A program made the position numbers and the translations under genes. The notes under the pieces are model-generated. The model did not search any database and was not told where the DNA came from. It saw only the letters and a program-made list of their open reading frames with translations. Positions 17,749-26,100 of a stretch of 64,000 nucleotides of DNA are shown here, one piece after another (position 1 is the stretch's first letter; each line of letters opens with the position of its first letter). Source of the stretch: Corynebacterium jeikeium (GTDB lineage Bacteria; Actinomycetota; Actinomycetes; Mycobacteriales; Mycobacteriaceae); assembly GCA_003955985.1 (NCBI GenBank), contig CP033784.1:682001-746000 (forward strand). The letters run 5' to 3'.

Positions 17749-18384
17749 ATGATGGTTCACACGTCAAACACATCTGAGTTGCAGGCGATAGAAACGCGAC
17801 TCGCCACAGCATTAACCACTATTGCGCGCATGGCGGAAAACCTTAATGACCTTATCGGCGGTCATGGCCGTGTCGCTCGGTTCGGGGAAATCAGGCGGCG
17901 TAATCCACGCTCAACACCACCGTGTAATCTGTCTTGGCTGCAGTTGTCGATAGAGCTGCAAGATCTACTCAAGTGCGGTGTGCTGCAGGCGCGTGCTGAC
18001 GGCATTGCAGGCGTTCCACGCGATCGCAGCGGTGGGGCACTTGCTTGGTGGCTAGCAGGTCACAGCAGTCAACTGGCAGCGCAGCAGTGGGTTACCTCAG
18101 CTTCCTGGTGGTCTTTGCGTTCAGGCAGTAACGGCGTTAGTTGGCTCGATGAGATAGAGCTGTATGCCGATACCCTGCAGAACGCCATTAATCCACCTGA
18201 AAAGCACCCACCAGCAGGCAGCACGGTAGAGGTCGCAACCTGGTGCGGCGTGTCCGCTACCTCGGTCCGCAATTGGCGGCGCGCTGGAAAACTACAAGGA
18301 TTCTGGAACGGCAAAAAGTGGACCTACAGGACTAGCGACGTGCTGAGGGTGAAAGAAGAAATGGCGGCGCGCCGGGCAGGGTAG
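17749..18384 (+). CDS. helix-turn-helix protein of the integrated element
   Basis: A 211-residue protein. The N-terminus is a short helix (LATALTTIARMAENLNDLIG) and the middle is Trp/Ser-rich (ALAWWLAGHSSQ … SASWWSLRSG). The C-terminus is a MerR-like helix-turn-helix (VEVATWCGVSATSVRNWRRA, then GKLQGFWNGKKWTYRTSDV). It may be a regulator or a DNA-binding accessory of the element. The ATG at 17749 is followed directly by a second in-frame ATG at 17752. No clear ribosome-binding site is visible, and the family was not identified beyond the HTH. Confidence 0.6.
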   Translation: MMVHTSNTSELQAIETRLATALTTIARMAENLNDLIGGHGRVARFGEIRRRNPRSTPPCNLSWLQLSIELQDLLKCGVLQARADGIAGVPRDRSGGALAWWLAGHSSQLAAQQWVTSASWWSLRSGSNGVSWLDEIELYADTLQNAINPPEKHPPAGSTVEVATWCGVSATSVRNWRRAGKLQGFWNGKKWTYRTSDVLRVKEEMAARRAG

Positions 18385-18763
18385 TCGGTGCTAGATAATC
18401 CGGGCGTGTGCTGCAGTCTGTACTCGGTGCATGTGTCCTTGAGGTGTGCGGCCCCCCGGAAATCTTAGGGCGGTGCCTAGCCAGCGACTCTCTCGGTTCG
18501 CTGTGCTTGCTTGTCTCTCTCTCCTTTTGTTTTGTGGTGCTAATTAGCGGGTGGGGAGGTATCCCTGGCGGTGTCCATGGCGCTAAAGGGCACTGCGTTG
18601 TTGCGGTACCTCCCCCGGTGGCTTGTGGTGGTGAACAGGCCCAAGAACAGGGGGCGGGTCGCTGCTACTCGGTGGCGGTTGCTGCAGGTGGCGGGCTGTT
18701 TTAAGGGTGGGGGTTGCCGTAAACTATCGGTGTCAAAACGTAAAGGGTATGTGAGGTGTTTGC
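18385..18763. other. intergenic region without a convincing gene
   Basis: About 380 bases of G/T-rich sequence. A 70-codon basic open frame (18571-18783, GTG start with GGGAGG some 12 bases upstream) overlaps the next small gene in another frame. It could be real but has no family match, so it is noted here rather than called. A 98-codon frame at 18408 is Gly/Val/Cys-rich and unlikely to be a protein. Confidence 0.3.
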
Positions 18764-18931
18764 ATGAAGTTGGAAGCTGGTAAGTGGCAACTGCAGTTTG
18801 ATGAGCTCACGGCGCTGATCCGGTCGCTGGAAGCAATGGAGCCTAAGCCTGCGAAAGAGATTGTGGCGGCGTATGCGCAGCGGGCGCGTGCGATTGAGGC
18901 CCTGGAAAAATCGCCATTCGGCAAGCGCTAA
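18764..18931 (+). CDS. small helical protein (55 aa)
   Basis: A 55-codon frame beginning MKLEAGKWQLQFDELTALIR and ending EKSPFGKR before a TAA at 18929-18931. It is predicted to be one or two amphipathic helices with heptad-like Leu/Ala spacing (LIRSLEAMEP, IVAAYAQRARAIEALEK). A GTGAGG sequence lies upstream of the ATG as a possible ribosome-binding site. The composition is that of a genuine small phage-type protein. The function is unknown. Confidence 0.5.
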   Translation: MKLEAGKWQLQFDELTALIRSLEAMEPKPAKEIVAAYAQRARAIEALEKSPFGKR

Positions 18932-19002
18932 CAGGCGGACGGCGCTTAGCCCTAAGTATTCTTCCTAGTGTTAGATTTCCCTCTAGTCGGTATGGTTAGA
19001 GC

Positions 19003-19557
19003 ATGGGCAAGGGATTAGGCACTACTCAGCGGGCAATACTGACAGCACTACGCACACACACTTACGCAGAGCTGCAAAAATGGATAACGGCCCACCCTGG
19101 CAGGCAAGACGTGTTTCTGTTGCCCATGTTGACCACTGAGGTGGCAAAAGCCGTAAACCGTTCACCCCGGCAAGTGCTGCAGACTATGGAGAGCTTAGAA
19201 AAGCGGGGGCTAGTTGAATCCTCTCTGTCATGGAGTGAATGGGTGCCCACTAAGCGACGTACCGCGCCGGGCCGTGACCGTATCCCGCTAGAGATCATTG
19301 ACCAGGGGGCTGTACGGCGGGCTGTGGTTGCGGCGGAAGAGCAGCTACAAGGTTGGGTGCCCCGCTATACGGACCGCTGGGGAGAAGAGCATTACCCGGA
19401 CAAGGTGCGGGTTACTATTCAGGTCTGGAATGAACGGTATGGTGGCGGCTCGGTGATTGAGCGGCCGGTTATGTCTCGGGTGTTTTGGGCTGTTCTGCCT
19501 ACTGGTGTGCGTGTTGAAGATATTGGGCCAGCGTGGGTAGGGGAGTACGGGGATTAG
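19003..19557 (+). CDS. winged-helix DNA-binding protein of the integrated element
   Basis: A 184-residue protein. The N-terminal half reads as a winged helix: GTTQRAILTALRTHTYAEL, then LLPMLTTEVAKAVNRSPRQV and LQTMESLEKRGLVESS (recognition helix and wing). The C-terminal half is beta-rich (VRVTIQVWNERYGGGSVIER) with no recognised family. It could be the element's regulator or a replication accessory. It is the last forward-strand gene before the palindrome-rich region. Confidence 0.6.
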   Translation: MGKGLGTTQRAILTALRTHTYAELQKWITAHPGRQDVFLLPMLTTEVAKAVNRSPRQVLQTMESLEKRGLVESSLSWSEWVPTKRRTAPGRDRIPLEIIDQGAVRRAVVAAEEQLQGWVPRYTDRWGEEHYPDKVRVTIQVWNERYGGGSVIERPVMSRVFWAVLPTGVRVEDIGPAWVGEYGD

Positions 19558-19902
19558 CGCGCGGTAATCCGCATGCCGGGTTATTCTGTCGGTGCCCCTG
19601 TTGACTGTGAGACTGTGGCGATAGCCCTACTGCTGGCGGCGCACTCCCCCCCCCCTGCGTGCTGGTGGTAGGGCGCTTTTGTCTCGGTGAATTTTACGCC
19701 GGTGTAAAAATTCCGTGCGCATGTGGGGCTTACCCTCGTTTCCGACTGGGGAATTTCCCCAGTCGAGTTAGCTTCCGTGCGCATGTGGGGCTTACCCTCG
19801 TTGACCTGCGCAAAACCCCTGTTCGCAAATCGATTCTAAGCGGTTAAACGACGGGAGCACGTACCCTAACACCCCTTAATCGCTTACAGGGCGTTCTACA
19901 GC
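19558..19902. repeat. non-coding block with 30-bp direct repeats and palindromes
   Basis: Two identical 30-bp direct repeats (19711-19740 and 19773-19802, each beginning TTCCGTGCGC) are separated by 32 bp. The spacer contains a near-perfect 23-bp palindrome with 11-bp arms (19743-19765, CGACTGGGGAA / TTCCCCAGTCG). A second inverted repeat, TTTTAC/GTAAAA (19692-19709), abuts the first direct repeat. The arrangement suggests a protein-binding or structured-RNA region of the element (origin, packaging site or operator). No gene is supported here. Confidence 0.6.
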
Positions 19903-19967
19903 ACCGGCCCCAACCTGCGATTATGTAAAAACCGGGTGATTCTTACACTTAGCAGGCTCGGGCCGGT
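19903..19967. other. long imperfect hairpin
   Basis: Nested complementary arms ACCGGCCC/GGGCCGGT (19903-19910 with 19960-19967), CCTGC/GCAGG and TGTAA/TTACA form a long stem-loop. It lies 11 bases downstream of the stop of the reverse-strand gene at 19979. It could end that transcript, although no U-run follows, or it could be a structural DNA site of the element. Confidence 0.45.
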
Positions 19968-19978
19968 CGCTTAATGAC

Positions 19979-20224
19979 TTAGCTGTTGTTGGTATCGCCC
20001 GGCGCGGCTCGGTGCGCGTCACGGGCAGCTTCAAGAGCCATTTGAACTTCCTTGTGTGTGTCACGGCCGGCAATGCGGCTAAGTGTGTCGGTGAGGGTGT
20101 TCACATGCTCAATGGTGAGCGGCGTGCCGTCGTTGATCTCGTCGGCTAACGGGAGCTCGGGGCAAACAATGCTTGCGGTGAGTTCCTGTAGTTCTCGGAG
20201 TGCGTGGGCGGTGTAGGTGGACAT
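19979..20224 (-). CDS. small hypothetical protein, reverse strand of the element
   Basis: An 81-residue acidic, helical protein (MSTYTAHALRELQELTASIV … HKEVQMALEAARDAHRAAPG). It is the only reverse-strand gene in the element and lies next to the right attachment site. No family is recognised. An isolated opposing small gene at the end of an integrated element is often a regulator or a cargo gene, but nothing in the sequence shows which. The ATG at 20224 is preceded on its strand by GAAAA-rich sequence and no strong ribosome-binding site. Confidence 0.5.
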   Translation of the reverse strand: MSTYTAHALRELQELTASIVCPELPLADEINDGTPLTIEHVNTLTDTLSRIAGRDTHKEVQMALEAARDAHRAAPGDTNNS

Positions 20225-20342
20225 AGTGGTTTTCCGTTCTTTTGGTCTAGTGGTTGGTAGCGTGTGGGCTGTATGTGTGTTCGGTGTAGACGGTCAAATG
20301 TGGCGGTCCTTTCTAGGTGTTTTTGGGGGCGCTTTTTGGAAA
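20225..20342. other. intergenic stretch upstream of the right arm
   Basis: This contains the promoter region of the reverse-strand gene at 20224 and T/G-rich sequence. No further gene was seen. Confidence 0.3.
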
Positions 20343-20368
20343 ATCTGGCACATATCTGGCACGCCCGA
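20343..20368 (+). repeat. right arm-type repeats (2 x ATCTGGCAC)
   Basis: ATCTGGCAC is at 20343-20351 and 20354-20362, followed by GCCCGA, matching the left-arm block at 12621-12646 with one mismatch and the same 11-bp spacing. It lies 57 bp inside the attR core. Together with the left arm it would flank the core in the circular attP. Confidence 0.7.
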
Positions 20369-20425
20369 ACGGTTATTTTTTCGGTTAAGCCGTCTACCTG
20401 GGTAAATGCCCTTAGTTTGTGAAGC

Positions 20426-20441
20426 CCCGTTAGCTCCACCA
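20426..20441 (+). repeat. attR core (16 bp)
   Basis: An exact copy of the attL core CCCGTTAGCTCCACCA. Identity stops on both sides (T/C before, G/T after), which fixes the crossover region to these 16 bp. Confidence 0.9.
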
Positions 20442-20442
20442 T

Positions 20443-20464
20443 TTAGACGCTCATTTTGATACAA
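20443..20464 (+). repeat. left copy of a 22-bp inverted repeat
   Basis: 22 bp starting TTAGACGC and ending GATACAA. Its exact reverse complement is at 26630-26651. It begins two bases after attR and is part of the terminator-like hairpin at 20445-20475. It marks the left edge of the second accessory segment. Confidence 0.75.
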
Positions 20465-20480
20465 AGTGGGCGTCTTATTG
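20445..20480 (+). terminator. terminator-like hairpin just outside attR (probable native tRNA-Ala terminator)
   Basis: AGACGCTCA / TGGGCGTCT (9 bp, one T·G pair) is followed by TATTGTTTG. Because it sits just outside the core, it would directly follow the tRNA gene in a strain without the element. That makes it the likely original terminator. Confidence 0.6.
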
Positions 20481-20630
20481 TTTGCCTTACGTGGAGTGTG
20501 TTTTGTCTTGTCAAACGTGGTTTCTTGAGTGGATAGGGCGTTGAGTAGGCGCGATCATCGGCGTTTCAGGGTGTTTCGTGTGACGTGATTAGGTGTTGGC
20601 TAGCGGGGTAGTGGGGCTGTTCTGGACAGG

Positions 20631-20679
20631 CGTCAAAATCTATAGGGCATCGTCAAAAGTGTCCGGGCTGACGTCAAAA
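20631..20679 (+). repeat. three phased CGTCAAAA repeats
   Basis: CGTCAAAA occurs at 20631, 20651 and 20672, at 20- and 21-bp spacing, i.e. on one face of the helix. Short ordered repeats of this kind are seen at the ends of transposons that bind several transposase units (IS21-, Tn7- or Mu-like). They lie between the inverted repeat and the endonuclease-like gene, in a non-coding stretch (20481-20713) otherwise without features. Confidence 0.5.
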
Positions 20680-20713
20680 GGTGCGCGCACCCGGTTTGAG
20701 AAATCCCAAGACA

Positions 20714-21935
20714 CTACTCGTTATCGATTGGGCGCTTACTAATCGTTTGCTCGACTAATAGCCACTCAAGATCATCTTGAAGGGTTGCTTCGTCGGGCCA
20801 CAAGGTGCTTGCACCAGCTTGGTCAACCATCTGCACCAGCTCACCTTGGGGTACAGCCAAAGTCGGCTCCGTACCCAGGGACTATATAGACTGTTTCTGC
20901 GTCCTCATGTGGAACATTAAGGAGCTGCGCCGAAAGAACGACAAGATCTAGGAGAAGGCGGGCACGTGCGATCGGTAACCTCTCTGGCGCAATGGTGAGC
21001 CGGTTTTCTTCGCTGTGGATGTTTCCACCGACAATTGCAGATTGAATAGCTCGAGTGATCTCGTCGGGAGAATAACCGTCGTTCTCCAAGTACTGCCGGA
21101 CTCCTTGTAGATCCCCGTCTGGTGAGAGCAGCACCGCGTGCTCGATTTCGAGAGGCGTCAGGAAGCCGATCTGCTGAAGTGCCCTACGTAGGCGCACCAA
21201 AATGGACTTTACTTGTATGAAATCCTCAGTGGATTCAAACTTAAGCATGTGTCCAAGATCGCCACGCAAAGCGCCTGCGTACCCTGCGCCGTCAAGGTAT
21301 TCGAGAAATGCCGAGTTTGGGTAACTTTCTCGGGTTTGTATCCGGGAACTACTAGTCTGATCGACGACCTTGTGCGAGACGCTTCCGCTGTCGCCCTCAT
21401 AGAACTGAGACTGAATAAAAAGGCGAGGTTTCTCTCCCCAGCCAGGGACTCGGAAGGGCAGGATGAAGTCGTAAGCACGCACTTTGCCTACTGGCACATC
21501 TTCTGGGGCGCTGACCTCTTCTGGTTCGGTAGCAGATAGTATTGCTGAAACATCGACATCATTTCGGTTAAAGTCAACATCAGCAACAAGCCCTAGTAGG
21601 AGCAGCTTCTCTCTCAGCGTAGCCTCGTTCACGTGACCTAGTGATGCAGTAAAGCTGCCGCGTACCTGGAAAGTGGCAATGGCCTGAATTAGGCTCGTAC
21701 TCAGGGACTCTATCGCGCTGTTGTCATCATCTTTTTCAAGAAATGTAAATGTTTTAGAGAGAGCCCATGCCTGACGGAGTTCATGCTCAGTAGCCAGTAT
21801 TAATTCAATGTAGGCGCGTAGGTAAATATTATAATGTTTCTTTAGCTCGGAAACTTCATGAGGCTTGAATGTAGTTGAGTAGTTGACATTAGTTGCAACG
21901 AGTGTCCTTGCTAAATCTCTTGCGATTCGAGTCAT
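20714..21935 (-). pseudogene. restriction-endonuclease-like gene with a frameshift near its 3' end
   Basis: The first frame gives 364 residues (21935 to 20841). Reading continues in the next frame for about 45 more codons (…ASTLWPDEATLQDDLEW… to a TAG at 20714-20716) if one base is dropped at the TTT (AAA on the + strand) at 20859-20861; the restored protein would be 406 residues. The core YDFILPFR … PRLFIQSQFYEGD.GSVSHK resembles the '(F/Y)DF.. … IE.NFY..GGSK' catalytic region of type II restriction enzymes, followed by 'YLDGAGYAG'. The acidic residue of the second motif appears replaced by Gln/Ser. No DNA methyltransferase is nearby. The family call is inference; the frameshift is seen directly but could be a sequencing error or a recent inactivation. 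Confidence 0.5.
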
Positions 21936-22059
21936 TGGGACGACGTTGCCAAGTTTGCGTTGAGTGTGACTGCCATATTGAAGGAGCGAAAGCCACCGGG
22001 TGGAAACAAGCCATCAACCAACTAGCCGTGGCATACCCAGACCGATTCGCAGACTACTT

Positions 22060-23031
22060 GTAAACCAAACCCCCGCACACAAACTATCGGACACTCTCGA
22101 ACTCACAGCCGATGGAATCGCCACCCCGCGCGACAAGACAGTGTGGCCGCCCTCCACTGTGCGGTCGATTCTTGTCAATGAGAAATACAAAGGCGATGCG
22201 CTGTTGCAAAAGAGCTTCACCACTGACTTTCTGACCAAAACCATGAAAGTCAACGAAGGCGAAGTCCTCAGTACTACGTAACCGGTAACCACGAACCCAT
22301 CATCAATCCCGCTACCTGGGACGCCGTTCAAGCAGGGATTGCACGCCGCGCAGGCCGGGGAACCGCCAACAGCAACCCGTTCGCCAACCGCATCAAGTGC
22401 TCCGACTGCGGCGGCTGGTTTGGACGGAAAGTTTGGCACTCCACTAGCAAATGCCGCCACCATATCTGGCGCTGCAACAACAAATACAAGAAAACTCACC
22501 GTTGCGCCACGCCCCACGTCACTGACGACCAAATCAAAGAAGCCTTCGTCAAAGCCCTGACCGGGCGCGTCACCGACCACGCCGTGCCCGATGACACCAT
22601 GCGTCTGCTCGATGAAACGGTCTACAACACCCACGAGTTGGAAACCCAGCAGGCCGACCTAACAGAGCGGATCGAAGAAACCCTTACGCTGATGAACCAA
22701 CTCATCGCGTCTGCAGCGGCAACAGCCCATGACCCTGACGACTACGACCTACCGCTACCATCAACTCGAAGCCCGGCACAGCGAGCTGGAGAACCAATAC
22801 CAGCACATCACTGAACAGATTGACGATCTGCGTCGCCGCCGCGCCCAGGCCGTAGAAGTCCGTGACTTCCTCACCACCCAGCCACCCCTCGAATACAGCG
22901 ACCAAGCATGGAACACCCTCGTCGACCACGCCGAGGTCGACACGGACGGCACCCTCAGAATCGGGTTTAAGGATGCCAGTTTCAGAGGATCGGTTGAGAA
23001 GCACTCGATGTTCGGTGAGAATGGAATGTAG
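22060..23031 (+). pseudogene. decayed large serine recombinase (C-terminal part)
   Basis: Three successive frames together give the recombinase domain and the zinc-ribbon/coiled-coil C-terminus of a large serine recombinase: ELTADGIATPRDKTVWPPST, RSILVNEKYKGDALLQKSFT, YYVTGNHEPIINPATWDAV, CSDCGGWFGRKVWHS … CRHHIWRC, and then a coiled coil (LENQYQHITEQIDDLRRRRA). Frame changes are needed near 22266 and near 22715-22740, and the N-terminal catalytic domain with its serine is missing. An unrelated short gene remnant (…GWKQAINQLAVAYPDRFADYL, stop at 22061-22063) precedes it in another frame. It is a relic of an earlier integration event. Confidence 0.8.
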
Positions 23032-23132
23032 CTTGGCAGTTGACATGGCGATTATTCTAGGTCTCCTTATCTTGACGGTGACGTCACGTGACTGTGGTTT
23101 TGGGCCATGCGTTTTTTGTGGGAGGAACTAGG

Positions 23133-26100
23133 GTGCCTGAGCTCCTTGGACAACACGAATCGATCGCGCGAGACCTGCATGATCGGGTGAAGGCTCTTTC
23201 CGGCGGTTGCTATGACGGTCCTATTGTTTTGATGCTTCGGGGGGCATCCGGTGTTGGGAAGACAGCTATCATTCAGCGCCTTTACGAGTTACTTCGCTTG
23301 GATAAGGCGGAAAAATCCAAGGACGGATATGGGCAATACTGGCCCGAGCTGACTTTCGCAGATGGTGAAGCCGACCCACTACGAGGCCGCGCGGTTCTTT
23401 CCCCTGATTTGGATTCCTTCATTTGGAAGGAAGACACGCTCCCGACGTTTGGTTGGTGGTCATTCAATTGTCAAGAGCTGCGGAACAACCAAAAACTCGA
23501 TGTCGTGGCAACGGGTAAGAAACAGATGGCGACCCACCTGGCCCCCTTGTCGTTGGCGTGGTGGGATGCCTCTGGAGCTCTCGCTCGTGCTGGGAAAGTG
23601 CTCTCTGAAGTAGTTCCTCGGGTCCGCAAGGACTTGCAGGCTGATGCAGCCGATACATTGCTTGAGTATTCTCTTGAAGCGTTGAGTATCGGTATTCCGC
23701 TTCCAGCTACTCTCACATCGTGGCTAGGCGATGTATTTCGTTGGTTTGGCAAGAGACGAAAGAACTCGAAGAATCTTCACCGAGACGTATACATGGGGGA
23801 ACAGCACCTCAAGTCGAAGAAGGACGCTGGTGCGGAACTAGCTGAAGCCATTCGATCCTTGACTGCAAAAGGCCTCCCCGGAATTGTCGTCATCGAGGAT
23901 ATGCACCTGATGGGGCCGGAACTCCGTTCGCTTCTGACAGTGCTCAGCGAGCCTGACCTGAAGCGGCCCGTGATGGTGATTGGTACTGCCTGGCCTGAGG
24001 GAATGGTCGAGGACGACTTCGAACAATGGCATTCAGACATGCAAGAAAACTCGGATGTTCAAGCGCAACTTATTGATGTGGATGTCCCTTCTCTCAAGGA
24101 GAACTCACTCGTCGAACTCCTATTGCGCTATGCCCCAGAAACGTCTGCCGACGTTGCGAAACAGGTGGTGGAGAAACTTAATACGCCATTGTTTCTCCTT
24201 CTTTGGATTACCGACCCCAACGTTGCGATTGAGATTCGACTATCAGGTCACAAAATTCTTCTTTCCGATGATTTCAAGCTACCAGACAGTGTCGAACGAG
24301 TAGTCGAGAGCCGCTGGAAGGCTCTGCCTGAAGGTGTGAGAAACGCGCTGACGGCAGCGGTCGCAGGAAACCCCTCAGATCCAGCTCAGGACATACTTAA
24401 TCGATTCGTGCCGACAGTCATCGCCGAGGTCATCAACGAGATTTACCAAGAGTCACCGGAAAGCGCTCACGATGCGATTAATAAAGCTCGAAATCCCATC
24501 GGATGGTGCAAGGGATCAACAGAGGTAGCCCACTTCGCCGATCCCTTGTTGACCCGACACGTGAGGAAAACCGTTCAAGACCGGTCCACCTTAAAGAAGC
24601 ATGCACAAAGATTCGCGCAACAAGCTTGCACACATTGGCTTGATGATCAGCGTGAGCATCTCGATCTCCCCAGCAGCTCTCAAGTAGATGCAGTGGTGGA
24701 CTGGTATCTTACCTTCGGTGGGGAGGGGCTACCTCTCACAACAGCGGCGGCGCACATCCACGTTGCGAGACGCAACATAGCGGCATTTGATTTTTCAAAG
24801 GCGATCGAGCATTTCAACTTTGCTCTTGGCGCTCTTGGCGGGGACGCTGACGTACGCGATCAGATTTTCGTGCTCAGGCAAATTGCGGATTGTTATTACG
24901 CAATGTCTGAGTTTACTGATGCCGAAGCGATCCTTTCGAAGCTTCTACCGTTACAGATTAAATTGGATGGACAAAACCATCCTGACACATTGGTGGTCAA
25001 GCTCCTCCACGCGAGACTCCTGCTGAGGAGCGGAGACCCGCTGGAAGCCATGCCAGTCCTGATGCACATCACAGCGATGCTCTTAGAAAGGTACTCGGAC
25101 GAACCAGTTTCAGCGGATGTTGTGGAAGCTGTATACATCCCGTTGGTAACGCTAAAGGGAGATGTAGCCTTCGAGAATTGGGCATACGAGGATGCCATCG
25201 AATTTTACGAGGAAGGTATCGGTGCGGCGACAGAGATTTTCGGGGAGGATTCTCCTAAGACTCTCATGCTTCAGATGAAGCGACTTAGGGCGGTGAATGC
25301 ACGAAATTCCTCTAGCGATGAAGCCTTTGACCAAGGGAAAGCACTTCTAGCAAGAATCCGAAAAGCAGTCGGCGAGGATTCGCCTGCTGCGCTCGAGGTG
25401 GAAGCGGATGTGATCGTTTTTGGATATTATGCCAATCAGATTACGGATGTCGAGCAGGCGTTCCGTGACTTGGATGGGAGAATCCCAGAGTCGAGAAATC
25501 ATGCAACTCTCCGGGCCGATATGTATATCTGGGCGGGAGGCATTGCTCTCAACGAGAAGAGGTTCGCCGATGCTCAGCAATGGCTATCTGCCTGCTTTTC
25601 CATCGTCCATCGGCACCACGGAGCCTATGATCCACTGGGCCTGCGTGCCGCGCACCAGCTTGGATACGCGTTGCTTCAACTCGAGCAATTCGATGAGGCG
25701 CGGTCTGTTTTGGAAACGTTGACAGAGAACGCGCGCATCGCGGTCGGTGCTACAGGAAGCAGCACAGTGCGAGCGGAAGTCCTTCTCTCCTGGATCTACC
25801 AAATTCAAGGGCGAGGTGCTAAAGCTATTGAGCGACTTATGAGGGTACGCGCAGCGTTGACTATTGATTCAAGTAATGGATATACACTTATCGATTTGGT
25901 CGATGCACGATTGCGTGAACTAAACAGTGAAATGGAATATATTGACTTCTACCCTCTGGTGCAAGAGAAGAACGGTCGTTTCGGACGCCTGAGCGGAACT
26001 GGAGTAGACAGTGACCCACTTTGGTTCATCGAAGGCGGGAGAGAGTTCCCCAAAATCGCCAATCAGGTAGCTGTGATTCGCGATACCGAAAGGATCTTTG

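Larger units (their letters stand above)
12475..20441. mobile_element. tRNA-Ala integrated element, satellite- or plasmid-like (~8 kb)
   Basis: The borders are the 16-bp direct repeats at 12475-12490 and 20426-20441. The content in order is: terminator, arm-type repeats, tyrosine integrase, small unknown gene, excisionase-like HTH protein, unknown gene, DnaB-N-like protein, DUF3987-like ATPase, iteron region, HTH protein, short coiled protein, winged-helix protein, palindrome-rich stretch, one reverse-strand small gene and right-arm repeats. No capsid, terminase, portal, lysis, relaxase or FtsK/Tra gene was recognised. Integration plus autonomous replication genes without structural genes fits a phage satellite or a small integrative plasmid. 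Which of these it is remains inference. Confidence 0.85.

Noticed and set aside
18571..18783. A 70-codon basic open frame in the element.
   Set aside because: It has a possible ribosome-binding site but overlaps the better small gene at 18764 and has no family match; too weak to call.
19711..19802. A two-repeat, one-spacer CRISPR-like layout (30-bp repeats, 32-bp spacer).
   Set aside because: The 'spacer' is a near-perfect palindrome, there are only two repeats, and no cas gene is near. It is better seen as a binding or structural site of the element.
20714..23031. A complete restriction-modification system.
   Set aside because: No methyltransferase motif was found on either strand; the neighbouring frames belong to a serine recombinase remnant.
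23088..23132. The longer start (GTG 23088) for the STAND gene.
   Set aside because: No ribosome-binding site; the GTG at 23133 has GGAGG at ideal spacing.
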